A stretch of DNA of 44,085 nt from positions 1 to 44,085 of the forward strand of contig JAUIGQ010000007.1 of NCBI GenBank assembly GCA_030429925.1, in the 5' to 3' direction. This stretch comes from Bacteroidia bacterium. Its GTDB lineage: Bacteria; Bacteroidota; Bacteroidia; Flavobacteriales_E; Vicingaceae. This document shows positions 23,020 to 31,227 of this stretch, piece after piece; the first letter of the stretch is position 1; every line of letters begins with the position of its first letter. Made by a program: the position numbers and the translations under genes. A model generated the notes under the pieces. That model had not been told where the DNA came from, did not search any database, and was given only the letters and a program-made list of their open reading frames with translations.

Positions 23020-24654
23020 ATGAAAAGATCACTATTTGTTGTAGCAGCTTTAATCTTCGGATCATTTGCTTTGAATGCTCAAGAGGAAATGGAAGTAGCC
23101 TGGACCAAATCTTATGACCACAAAGGAGAAAGAGTTGGAACCGGCCTGGAAGGAGAAGGTGAAGTAAGTTATACATCCGACAGTAAGACCATGACCGTTT
23201 TTAATACTTCTGATGGTTCTGTGGTATGGTCAAAGGACTTTAAAGACCTAGCACCGAAACTAAGAAAGGTCGATGAACTTATTCCTTTTTGGAAATCTGG
23301 CTGTGTATTCCTATTTGAAAAGAAAGGAGGTAAAGACCAGATCGTAGTGATAGATCTGAAGAAAGGTGAAATGTTGTGGAATACTGAAAAGTATAAGAAT
23401 TTGACTAGAGATAATGTTATCTACATCAAAGAAACAGATGCATTTTTACTTTCTCTTGAAGATAGAATCATATACATTCATGCAAGAACCGGAGAAGAAG
23501 TATGGGAGTCAACTGCCTTTGTCGGCTCTGTTGGTGCATGGGACATTAGAGATGGATACATGACTGCCATGAATATTTTGCCAACTGGATTGTCAGCATT
23601 GTTCAAAGGATTTAAAAATCAAATTGCCAAGATCGACCTATCTAATGGGGATATTGTTTGGACCAATGAATACATTGGATTTGCAGCTAGAAAGGTGATC
23701 ACCAAGGAGAGGATCTTCGACTTAAAGATCACAGAAAACAAGGTTGTGATTACTTTGAACGGACTACAAGTTTATGATTTCAATACAGGTGCTCAATTAT
23801 GGTCAGCTGCCTATCCAGAAACTCCGAAAGTTATTGGTGCACCGGCCGGAGCAAAAGCATTTGGTGTTTATGGGGCAATTGCAGACCCATTAAGAGTAGG
23901 TGATGATATCTATATAATTGAAATGAACAAAAAATCAGATCAGAAGATCAAGAAGTATGATGTTCATACCGGAAAACTTTTATGGACTTCACCTGAGATC
24001 AAAAATGCTAAGGCATTGCCAAATCTATATGTGGTTGAAGACAGAGTGATCGTTCAAATTGGTGGAGTAGTTGAAACTCAAGCTTATATCAGAAGAAAAA
24101 CTCAAGATGGTTGGGAAGAAGAATGGATCGTGGATTATGTGAATGTCAAGCCAAATGGACTACAGGCGTTTAGCACAGAAGACGGTTCCCTAGTTTGGGC
24201 TTCTGAAAAATTCAAAAAAGGAATAACCAATGCATTTGTAGATAATGATATACTATATGTCAGCAGCGGCAAATCCATTTACTCAATGAACTATAAAGAT
24301 GGTGCAGTCAACTTTGAAGAGGATGTCAAGAATGGAGGTGTTGGTAATGCAGTTAAGATCCTTCCATATAAAGACAAGATTGTAGTAGTTGGAGAAAAGG
24401 GTATCTCAACGTTTGCAATGAAGGATGGCAGCCTTCTTAATGCTAATAAGTATAAGAAAGCAGCAGTGTCAGAGCAGGAAGACAATATCCTCTTAATGGT
24501 TACACCAAAGAATGATTTTGCAGCATTTAATTTGGAAGATTGTTCTTATAGAGAGTACAATGCCAAAAAGAACTCACAGCAATCTTTAAGTGAAGATGGA
24601 AGGTTTGTATGGGTCTATGAGAAAAAGGACGTCACCAAATTAAAAGTTAGATAG
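23020..24654 (+). CDS. Exported PQQ-like beta-propeller protein
   Basis: The protein has 544 residues from the ATG at 23020; a frame from 22978 would put extra sequence before the signal peptide and is rejected. The signal peptide is MKRSLFVVAALIFGSFALNAQ. The mature part has PQQ-like blades with recurring W-near-end signatures such as DGSVVWSKDF, KGEMLWNTEKY, TGEEVWES, NGDIVWTNEY, GAQLWSAAY, GKLLWTSPE and DGSLVWASEKF: seven recognisable blades. Catalytic PQQ-dehydrogenase residues are not evident, so it is more likely a scaffold or binding propeller than an enzyme. It follows the small exported protein by 25 bases and is the last gene before a terminator. Confidence 0.85.
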   Translation: MKRSLFVVAALIFGSFALNAQEEMEVAWTKSYDHKGERVGTGLEGEGEVSYTSDSKTMTVFNTSDGSVVWSKDFKDLAPKLRKVDELIPFWKSGCVFLFEKKGGKDQIVVIDLKKGEMLWNTEKYKNLTRDNVIYIKETDAFLLSLEDRIIYIHARTGEEVWESTAFVGSVGAWDIRDGYMTAMNILPTGLSALFKGFKNQIAKIDLSNGDIVWTNEYIGFAARKVITKERIFDLKITENKVVITLNGLQVYDFNTGAQLWSAAYPETPKVIGAPAGAKAFGVYGAIADPLRVGDDIYIIEMNKKSDQKIKKYDVHTGKLLWTSPEIKNAKALPNLYVVEDRVIVQIGGVVETQAYIRRKTQDGWEEEWIVDYVNVKPNGLQAFSTEDGSLVWASEKFKKGITNAFVDNDILYVSSGKSIYSMNYKDGAVNFEEDVKNGGVGNAVKILPYKDKIVVVGEKGISTFAMKDGSLLNANKYKKAAVSEQEDNILLMVTPKNDFAAFNLEDCSYREYNAKKNSQQSLSEDGRFVWVYEKKDVTKLKVR

Positions 24655-24674
24655 GGTTAAGTGAAAATGAAGAG

Positions 24675-24703
24675 AAAGGGGGCCATTTGCGCCCCTTTTT
24701 TTG
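24675..24703 (+). terminator. Rho-independent terminator of the propeller operon
   Basis: AAAGGGG (24675-24681) pairs with CCCCTTT (24692-24698) with a short inner stem, followed by a T-run. It lies 20 bases after the propeller stop and closes the operon that begins at 21314. Confidence 0.85.
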
Positions 24704-24795
24704 TTCTTACTTGCGGATAAGAATAAGCAGTTTTTCATTGTAGTACTAAATTGGCAGACTAATCTTAATTTTATTCCTCAACAAAAAAATTGAAA

Positions 24796-25419
24796 ATGAA
24801 AAAGTTAGGATTTGTTATAGCAACTGCTCTTGCAGTTTTAATTGTGTTTGCCTTCAGTGGCGGAGAAGAGTATGAAACTTTAAAGATCGGCTCCAAAGCA
24901 CCTAAGATCGATTATGAGATGGAATCCACTCAAGGGGAAATGGTCAGCGTAAAATCCTTAATGAAGGAAAATGGAACACTCATCATATACTCCTGCAATA
25001 CTTGTCCCTTTGTGATCGCATGGGAAGACCGCTATCCTGAAATTGCCGGTTGGGCTGAATCTGCCAAAGTTGGATTTGCTCTCATTAACTCTAATGAAGC
25101 TAAAAGGCAAGGTGATGATTCAATGGAAGAAATGAAGAACCACGCTGCTGAAAAGGGTTATCCAGATATTCCTTACTTGGTAGATAACAATTCAGAATTG
25201 GCAAATGCCTATGGTGCAAAGACTACCCCTCATGTATTCTTGTTCGATAAGAATTGGAAACTGGTATATGAAGGTGCGATCGATAACAATCACAAGGACA
25301 TGAATGCAGCTGATCAGCCTTATCTGAAAAATGCATTGAAGAATCTCTCAGAGGGAAATGTGATCGACCCTAATGATACTAAAGCGCTAGGCTGTAGCAT
25401 CAAAAGGGTAAAGATCTAG
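24796..25419 (+). CDS. Exported or membrane-anchored thioredoxin-fold protein (redoxin type)
   Basis: The 207-residue protein starts at the ATG at 24796 (an upstream TTG at 24790 adds two residues). It has an N-terminal hydrophobic segment (about 4-20), then a redoxin fold: APKIDYEMESTQGE, LIIYSCNTCPFVIAWEDRY with a CNTC motif, INSNEAKRQGDD, and the cis-Pro segment AKTTPHVFLFDKNWKLVYEGAIDN. This pattern is common among AhpC/TSA-related thioredoxin-family proteins of unknown target. It probably acts in the periplasm as a thiol reductase. It is monocistronic: a terminator lies upstream and the convergent DUF3078 gene ends 10 bases after it. Confidence 0.88.
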   Translation: MKKLGFVIATALAVLIVFAFSGGEEYETLKIGSKAPKIDYEMESTQGEMVSVKSLMKENGTLIIYSCNTCPFVIAWEDRYPEIAGWAESAKVGFALINSNEAKRQGDDSMEEMKNHAAEKGYPDIPYLVDNNSELANAYGAKTTPHVFLFDKNWKLVYEGAIDNNHKDMNAADQPYLKNALKNLSEGNVIDPNDTKALGCSIKRVKI

Positions 25420-25429
25420 TTGGTTCTTT

Positions 25430-26383
25430 CTAGAAGTTATAGGAAAATCCCAAGCTCAGTACTTCTTTGAACTGAGTTCTGGGTCCTATTTTCGGATTTC
25501 CATTCTCATCTAACTTTGGATCTCCATTGGCCTTGGTCTCCTGAATGTCTATATCATGATCGTAGATCAAAGTGGTGGTTACATTACAAGTAATGTACTT
25601 GTTGACCTTCATTGCCAAAATATTTTCCCAGAATACATCAATGTGAGAAGGATCTTCTGTGTAGCTAGAGAAGAGTTCCAATCTACTTTTCAGATTGATA
25701 TTCTCCATTACTTTAACATCCAGTAAGAAGTTCGCATATGCTCCTATCTCGATCAATGAGTTTTCTCCGTCTTTGATCTTTCTTCCTGCCGCATTATATT
25801 CTGCTTCTTGCACTCCAAAAGCACCTGCATCTGCAAGATCCTGGTTCATGACAAAGGTCATTTTAGCGGTAGCAGGTGATATATATGCAGAGAACTTATC
25901 CGATGGCTTATAATCAGCACCGAGAGATAATAGCAAATAACCGGGTGCCATGAATTCTGAGATCAGAGTAGAATCATTGGGGTAGTTATAACCTGCTGCA
26001 AATTGAGATTTAAAGTTCAATAAGGCAGTGTAGTACCAATGCTCACTTGCCTGAATTCCATATTTGGATAGAAAGTCAATTCGGTCATCGGTCTTTCTCA
26101 GCTCTTCACCTCCTTGTTGCATAATACCATAAGCCAGGTCCAACTGATTGGTCCAGCTTTTATTTCCCTTTTTATAGTTCAAGTTCAAATTGGCGAGAGA
26201 GGTTAAAGCCAGTGACCTTTGTCCACCAGCGGCCCAATTCTCCAAATACACTTGAGTGAAGTTCAAACTGGTGATCCCGTGGAACTTCCAGCTGGTGTCT
26301 TTAACTGCTGCTGCCGGCTCATCTTGGGCAGAGGCAGATTGAAAGAGGAAAATAGAAAGTGCAATAACTAGAAATCTTTTCAT
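25430..26383 (-). CDS. DUF3078 family outer-membrane protein
   Basis: From the ATG at 26383 the protein has 317 residues with a signal peptide (MKRFLVIALSIFLFQSASAQ). The mature part contains the DUF3078 signature WKFHGITSLNFTQVYLENWAAGG, then many amphipathic strands (for example YANFLLDVKVMENINLKSRLELFSSY) and a closing KEVLSLGFSYNF with terminal Phe. DUF3078 proteins are Bacteroidota-specific predicted barrels with no known role. A longer frame reaches 26476 but lacks a signal peptide at its start and overlaps the mscS gene. The gene begins seven bases after the MscS stop, so the two are cotranscribed. Confidence 0.88.
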   Translation of the reverse strand: MKRFLVIALSIFLFQSASAQDEPAAAVKDTSWKFHGITSLNFTQVYLENWAAGGQRSLALTSLANLNLNYKKGNKSWTNQLDLAYGIMQQGGEELRKTDDRIDFLSKYGIQASEHWYYTALLNFKSQFAAGYNYPNDSTLISEFMAPGYLLLSLGADYKPSDKFSAYISPATAKMTFVMNQDLADAGAFGVQEAEYNAAGRKIKDGENSLIEIGAYANFLLDVKVMENINLKSRLELFSSYTEDPSHIDVFWENILAMKVNKYITCNVTTTLIYDHDIDIQETKANGDPKLDENGNPKIGPRTQFKEVLSLGFSYNF

Positions 26384-26390
26384 TCTTATC

Positions 26391-27209
26391 TTATTTTGAA
26401 TTGTGTACATGAACATCCATTTGAGGGAATGGGATATTGATTCCTTTAGCGTTAAATTCATTGTAAACCTTTTCAAGGGTTTCCATCTTCACATCCCAAT
26501 AGTGTTCACTATTAACCCATACTCTTGTAGCCAAGTTCACAGAGCTATCACCTAGTTCTGAAACTTTGATAAAGATTGCCGGGTCTTTATGAACTCTTTC
26601 ATCTTTAGAGAGAATGTCGAGTAAGATCTCTCTTGCCGCTTCGATCTTATCTCCATAACCAATACCAATTGTCCAGTCTACCCTCCTCTTAGGCTCGGAA
26701 GAAAAGTTGGTCAAAGAACTGGTAGCTACTCCTCCATTTGGGATGATAATGGTTTTATTATCAACTGTCTTAAGGATCGTATTAAATATCTGGATCCCAT
26801 GCACAGTTCCACTATGACCCTGTGTTTCAATGTAATCTCCAACTTTGAATGGCTTTAGTATAAGTAAGATCACACCTCCGGCAAAATTGGAAAGTGTTCC
26901 AGACAATGCCATACCAACAGCCAAACCAGCAGCACCAAGAATGGCAATGAAAGAGGTCATTTGAATACCTACCATTCCTAGAACAACTATGAAGAGGATC
27001 AATTTTAGAGTCGTTGATACAAGGCTCTTTAGAAATGGGATCAAGGAAGGGTCAACATTTCTGCTCGATAACATATTCCCAAATCCGCGATTCACTCCCT
27101 TTAAGACCCAAAGTCCGATGATGAGAGTTGCGATCGCTCCTATAAGATTAACTCCATATTCTACGACCATTTCTTTGGCCATTGCTAAGTATTTATCAAT
27201 ATTTTCCAT
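26391..27209 (-). CDS. mscS: Small-conductance mechanosensitive channel (MscS family)
   Basis: MscS channels open under membrane tension to release solutes in hypo-osmotic shock. The 272-residue protein is the typical short MscS: three membrane segments (about residues 17-37, 64-82 and the Gly/Ala-rich pore helix 85-115, GAAGLAVGMALSGTLSNFAGG). The beta domain follows with LKPFKVGDYIETQGHSGTV and IIIPNGGVATSSLTNFS, then the alpha/beta vestibule ending in IPFPQMDVHVHNSK. The DUF3078 gene follows by seven bases. The gene is divergent from a metallophosphoesterase with 75 bases between starts. Confidence 0.93.
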   Translation of the reverse strand: MENIDKYLAMAKEMVVEYGVNLIGAIATLIIGLWVLKGVNRGFGNMLSSRNVDPSLIPFLKSLVSTTLKLILFIVVLGMVGIQMTSFIAILGAAGLAVGMALSGTLSNFAGGVILLILKPFKVGDYIETQGHSGTVHGIQIFNTILKTVDNKTIIIPNGGVATSSLTNFSSEPKRRVDWTIGIGYGDKIEAAREILLDILSKDERVHKDPAIFIKVSELGDSSVNLATRVWVNSEHYWDVKMETLEKVYNEFNAKGINIPFPQMDVHVHNSK

Positions 27210-27258
27210 GGTTTAAATTTTGGTTGCGAAATTAAAACAAATCTGATTAAGAGATGGT

Positions 27259-27266
27259 TAAGTTTG
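27259..27266 (+). promoter_or_regulatory. Possible -7 element for the metallophosphoesterase gene
   Basis: TAAGTTTG fits TAnnTTTG and lies 18 bases before the ATG at 27285. No TTTG is present 19 bases upstream, so only half the promoter is supported. Confidence 0.4.
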
Positions 27267-27284
27267 TCTAGTGGGTATTAAATT

Positions 27285-28535
27285 ATGAATAAAGTCTTTT
27301 TTGTCCTTATACTTCTCCTGATATTTTTCATTCTTGAATTATATGCATTTCAGGCTTTCAAGGAACTTACTTCAAAATCATCTTCCTTTATTCAAAGTTT
27401 TACCAGGTGGGCCTACTGGAGCTTGACAGCTATCGTCTTCGCTTCTTTTCTTTTCTTTCATTTTGGTCAGCCTGAGATCCTTGGTAAACACGGAAGAACC
27501 ATCCTTATCTCATTCATTTTTATCAATTATCTTTTTAAAACTCTGCTGTCTGTCTTTTTGTTTTTTGGTGATCTGATCAGAGGTGTTCAATGGATAGCAT
27601 GGAAGATCGCGGGTCCTGATGTTAAGATGGGGGAGGAAGGAATAAGCAGATCAAAGTTTTTGATCACTAGCGGAATGATCATAGCAGCGGCTCCTGTTCT
27701 ATCAATGACCTGGGGGATCATTAGCGGAGCTCATGATTATAGAGTTAGAAGAGTAAAGCTTCCAATTGCCAATCTTCCAAAAGGGCTTGAGGGATTAAAG
27801 ATCTTGCAGCTCTCTGATATTCACTCAGGAAGTTTTTGGAGCCGAAGTGCAGTATTAAGGGGAATTGAGATGATTAAAGAAGAGGCTGCCGATCTGATCG
27901 TTTTCACCGGGGATCTGGTGAATAATAAAGCAGAGGAAATGAATGAATGGAAGGAGCTGTTTGGACAACTTAAAGCACCTTTGGGTATCTTTTCTTCTAT
28001 GGGAAACCATGACTATGGAGATTATGTGAAATGGGAAAGTGAAGAGGCCAAGAACAAGAATTTACAAGACCTTTATTCAACTCATAAAGAAATGGGATGG
28101 GATCTTCTTAACAATGAAAACAGGGTAATAGAAAGAAATGGTGAGAAGGTAAATATTGTTGGGGTAGAGAATTGGAGTGCTAAAGGCAGGTTCCCTAAAT
28201 ATGGAGATCTGGAAAAAGCAACATCGGGATTGGATCCCGACAAACCAACGATCCTTCTTTCACACGATCCAAGTCACTGGAAAGGAGAGGTCTTAGAGAA
28301 GTTCTCCTGGATAGATCTGACTCTTTCCGGACACACTCACGGAATGCAGTATGGAGTTGAAATTCCCGGTTTCAAATGGAGTCCTGTGCAGTACTTCTAC
28401 AAGGAGTGGGCAGGCTTGTATTCAAGTGGAAAGCAAAACTTATATGTAAACCGAGGTTTTGGATATATTGGATATCCGGGTAGGTTTGGAATACTGCCTG
28501 AGATCACAGTAATTAGTTTAGAAGCAAAAGGGTAA
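27285..28535 (+). CDS. Membrane-anchored metallophosphoesterase
   Basis: The 416-residue protein has four or five membrane segments in its first 150 residues, followed by a calcineurin-like phosphoesterase domain. All five metal motifs are visible: LQLSDIHSG, FTGDLVNNK, GNHDYGDY, LLSHDPSHW and LSGHTHGMQYG. Related proteins (YkuE/YaeI-like) act on phosphodiesters, including lipid A precursors or other envelope lipids; the substrate here is unknown. The C-terminal FYKEWAGLYSSGKQNLYVNRGFGYIG is shared with Bacteroidota members of the group. The gene has its own promoter and about 200 bases of quiet sequence after it. Confidence 0.9.
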   Translation: MNKVFFVLILLLIFFILELYAFQAFKELTSKSSSFIQSFTRWAYWSLTAIVFASFLFFHFGQPEILGKHGRTILISFIFINYLFKTLLSVFLFFGDLIRGVQWIAWKIAGPDVKMGEEGISRSKFLITSGMIIAAAPVLSMTWGIISGAHDYRVRRVKLPIANLPKGLEGLKILQLSDIHSGSFWSRSAVLRGIEMIKEEAADLIVFTGDLVNNKAEEMNEWKELFGQLKAPLGIFSSMGNHDYGDYVKWESEEAKNKNLQDLYSTHKEMGWDLLNNENRVIERNGEKVNIVGVENWSAKGRFPKYGDLEKATSGLDPDKPTILLSHDPSHWKGEVLEKFSWIDLTLSGHTHGMQYGVEIPGFKWSPVQYFYKEWAGLYSSGKQNLYVNRGFGYIGYPGRFGILPEITVISLEAKG

Positions 28536-28737
28536 GGGCCTTCCCAACAATATCAAACAGATAGTTGAGACCTATTACGCAGCTGAGTCTAATTACCATG
28601 CCTCCTTATCAATGCTAGGATTTATGAGCTTGTTTTGAGCATCAAGCTGTTCCGTAAACATATTTCCACTTTCTTGGTTAAATTTATATTCCAATTTCAA
28701 CCATACCGAACCCTCACTCTTTAAAGAACAAATTGGT

Positions 28738-29430
28738 ATGAACCTGAATACTGTCGATCTGCATAAACAACTTGACAAGATCAAGAAAAAGCATCCTGCT
28801 CCATCTATTGAAGATGAGATAGCCAATATTTTAGAGCAAGGAAGTCAAACAGACCAAAGAATATTAAGCTCAATTGAGAAGGGAGATGCTAACCAACTTA
28901 TTGACGAGTCAAAATTGGATCCCAACAAGATCTATAGTCTTGATCAGATTGAGAAGTTATGTATAAAGTATCGACTAAGATTCTTGGATAGTAAGCACTT
29001 CAAAGGGGAGATCCCATATGAGGCTTTAGTGAAAGTAAAAGAGGTGGAGAAGGAACTGGATATGGAGCTCGGACACTTCAAGATCATTGCGCCTAAAGAA
29101 CTCTTCAAGTTAACCGACAAGGACTCAGACCCTATTCTGATGCTTCCTCTTTCAAAAGATAGATTCTATTTCATCCATAAATGGGGCGGAGAGATCTCAT
29201 CTCTCAGATCCATTCTTGCATTTCCCATGCGCAATTTCATGAGCATGTTCTGGTTTTTGGTAGCATTGGCTATTCTCTTTTCTTGGGCAGTACCAACCCC
29301 TTCGTTTGATGTCTTCATCTTTTTAGTGGTTCATAGTTTCATAGCAATTTGTGGAATGGCTTGCATGATCGTAATGAGTATGAGAGAGAACTTCAGCAAC
29401 GCAGAATGGGATAGCAAATACCTTAGCTAA
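28738..29430 (+). CDS. Uncharacterised protein with two C-terminal membrane segments
   Basis: This 230-residue protein is not recognised. It has a charged helical N-terminal half (MNLNTVDLHKQLDKIKKKHP), a middle alpha/beta region (LRFLDSKHFKGEIPYEALVKV, then HFKIIAPKELF and LMLPLSKDRFYFIHKWGGE) and two membrane helices near residues 166-185 and 189-211 in the C-terminal part. The last 20 residues are hydrophilic. Codon usage matches its neighbours and the start ATG is preceded by a 200-base gap, so it is a real gene. It is followed after 20 bases by a DUF2141 gene on the same strand. Confidence 0.7.
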   Translation: MNLNTVDLHKQLDKIKKKHPAPSIEDEIANILEQGSQTDQRILSSIEKGDANQLIDESKLDPNKIYSLDQIEKLCIKYRLRFLDSKHFKGEIPYEALVKVKEVEKELDMELGHFKIIAPKELFKLTDKDSDPILMLPLSKDRFYFIHKWGGEISSLRSILAFPMRNFMSMFWFLVALAILFSWAVPTPSFDVFIFLVVHSFIAICGMACMIVMSMRENFSNAEWDSKYLS

Positions 29431-29450
29431 AATCCGCTTACTTTTGCCCG

Positions 29451-29885
29451 ATGAAAATATTGGTCCTAATCTCAGTCTTTCTAGCATCCCTTATGACCGA
29501 TCCGGTTGAAAAAGGAAAGATCAAGATCAGCCTGGAAGGACTTAAAGAAGAAAGTGGCAGTATTGCATTAATGATCTTCAATAAGGAAGATGGCTTTCCG
29601 GATGATCGCTCAAAGGCCGTCTTGAAAAGACAGGTAAAACTGAACGGCAAGATCAAAGAAATTGAGATTCCGGAATTGCCCGCCGGACGTTATGCCATCT
29701 CATTGATCCATGATGTGAACAATAATGAGAAGCTCGACAAGAACCTGATGGGAATCCCAACAGAGCCTTTTGGATTTTCAGGCAACAAAAGCATTTTTAA
29801 AGGCCTCCCATCCTTTGATGAAGCTGCTTTTGAATTGAATGCCGCAGAAGTAGAGTGCAAGATTGAGCTGATCCGACTTTTCTAA
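29451..29885 (+). CDS. DUF2141 domain protein
   Basis: The 144-residue protein has a short hydrophobic N-terminus (MKILVLISVFLASLM) and then the DUF2141 pattern: GKIKISLEGLKEESGSIALM, FNKEDGFPDD, IPELPAGRYAISLIHDVNNNEKLDKN and PTEPFGFSGN. Members are exported Ig-like beta-sandwich proteins of unknown role found widely in Bacteroidota and Proteobacteria; the DVNNNEKLD stretch may bind a metal. It follows the membrane protein gene by 20 bases and ends one base before the stop of the convergent PhoD-like gene. Confidence 0.9.
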   Translation: MKILVLISVFLASLMTDPVEKGKIKISLEGLKEESGSIALMIFNKEDGFPDDRSKAVLKRQVKLNGKIKEIEIPELPAGRYAISLIHDVNNNEKLDKNLMGIPTEPFGFSGNKSIFKGLPSFDEAAFELNAAEVECKIELIRLF

Positions 29886-29886
29886 A

Positions 29887-31227
29887 TCATCTCTGAGGCA
29901 TCAACTCTCTTTCCCAAACCAAATTTCCTTTAGTATCAAAGGTTTTCAGCACTAATTTCCTTTCCTTATAACTTCCTTTCATTTCCAGCATTCCAAAGTT
30001 TTGCTTCGGATAATGAGTGCCCTCCAGTCGAAGAGTATTGCCTTCATCGTGGGTATCATAGGAAGTTGAGGTGAGGGGAGAGGAGGTGAAATCATACATC
30101 ACAATACCATTCTCACTTTCATATTTGGTGAGTTCTGTCTTGTGTCGGTCACCACTTAGAAAGACTACATTCTTGATCTCTTCATCCGCTATCAGTTTCA
30201 ACAATTTTTCTCTTTCCTCCGGAAAGGTGGCGTAGTTCTCATGAACTGCAGCAGGACTGAGAACTTGTCCGCCAATGGCTACGATCTTAAAGCGGGCTTT
30301 ACTGCCCGCCATCGCATCGATCAACCATTGGATCTGAGCATCGCCTAGAATTTCTCTTTTCCCTGTTTTACGATTGTTCGGACTGCGTTGACTTCTATTG
30401 TCCAAGAGGAAGAAGTCTAGATCATTGTATGAAAACATTCCCGTAATGCAACTCTCGCATCCTTCAATTCCATAACTGGGGTTGGCCCAAAAATCTTTGA
30501 AAGCTTGTAAGGTTAGGTCTTTATTGATGAAACTTCTATCGCCATCGTTGGGCCCAAAGTCATGGTCATCCCAAATAGCATAATGATGAAAGTTCTTCAA
30601 AAACTCCTGCAAACTATCTTGAGACTTGAAATGTGTATATCTGTACTGAATTCCGCTCATGGAACCCCAATCCGGCTCTCTTAAATAGATATTGTCTCCT
30701 AGCCAAAGCATGGCTTCAGCATTTGTTTTCGCCATGGATAAAAAGATCTCCATGGATTTCCCATAAGGCTTTCCCGGTCGGTCGTATTGCTCTTCATTTG
30801 TGTAGGTACAGCTTCCGATCAAGAAAGAAAAATCCGGAGCATCAGTTCTGTATCGCCAATGTTGTTGAGTAGTGAATTGTCCTTTTGTAAATACCTGATC
30901 GTCTAAGGAGAGTATTCTATAGCTATAGGTTGTCCCAGGCTCAAGATGGTCTGCAACCAAATGCAAACAATTAGCATTCTTCTCACTGCTTGCATATAGC
31001 TTTTGAGTCTTATTCCTATTATCATTGTCAGCAAAATATTCAAAGTAGATATCTTGAGGCCCGTCGGTTTGAACCCAAACGACTACTTCTTTTAATTCTT
31101 TATAGCCCAGCATGGGTCCGGACTTAATTTGGGCTAATGAAACTGAGAAGGAGAGTAAAAAGAGAAAGATGAGGAGAAGTGGAGATAGATAATTTGTGAA
31201 TCTAGTGTGAGCTTCTCTTATTGCCAT
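29887..31227 (-). CDS. PhoD-like alkaline phosphatase / phosphodiesterase
   Basis: The 446-residue protein has a signal sequence (about residues 14-33) and a fibronectin-like N-terminal domain (GPMLGYKELKEVVVWVQTDG, LEPGTTYSYRILS). A PhoD-type metallophosphoesterase core follows: FLIGSCTYT, MLWLGDNIYLREPDWG, YAIWDDHDFGPNDGDRSF and VVFLSGDRHKTELTKYE. PhoD enzymes hydrolyse phosphodiesters and monoesters and need Fe/Ca; substrate range here is open. The start at 31227 overlaps the antiporter gene by 26 bases, indicating coupled translation. No twin-arginine motif was found in the N-terminus, unlike classical Tat-exported PhoD. Confidence 0.9.
   Translation of the reverse strand: MAIREAHTRFTNYLSPLLLIFLFLLSFSVSLAQIKSGPMLGYKELKEVVVWVQTDGPQDIYFEYFADNDNRNKTQKLYASSEKNANCLHLVADHLEPGTTYSYRILSLDDQVFTKGQFTTQQHWRYRTDAPDFSFLIGSCTYTNEEQYDRPGKPYGKSMEIFLSMAKTNAEAMLWLGDNIYLREPDWGSMSGIQYRYTHFKSQDSLQEFLKNFHHYAIWDDHDFGPNDGDRSFINKDLTLQAFKDFWANPSYGIEGCESCITGMFSYNDLDFFLLDNRSQRSPNNRKTGKREILGDAQIQWLIDAMAGSKARFKIVAIGGQVLSPAAVHENYATFPEEREKLLKLIADEEIKNVVFLSGDRHKTELTKYESENGIVMYDFTSSPLTSTSYDTHDEGNTLRLEGTHYPKQNFGMLEMKGSYKERKLVLKTFDTKGNLVWERELMPQR

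Noticed and set aside
26384-26476. Upstream extension of the DUF3078 protein
   Set aside because: It runs into the mscS gene and precedes a clear signal peptide at 26383.
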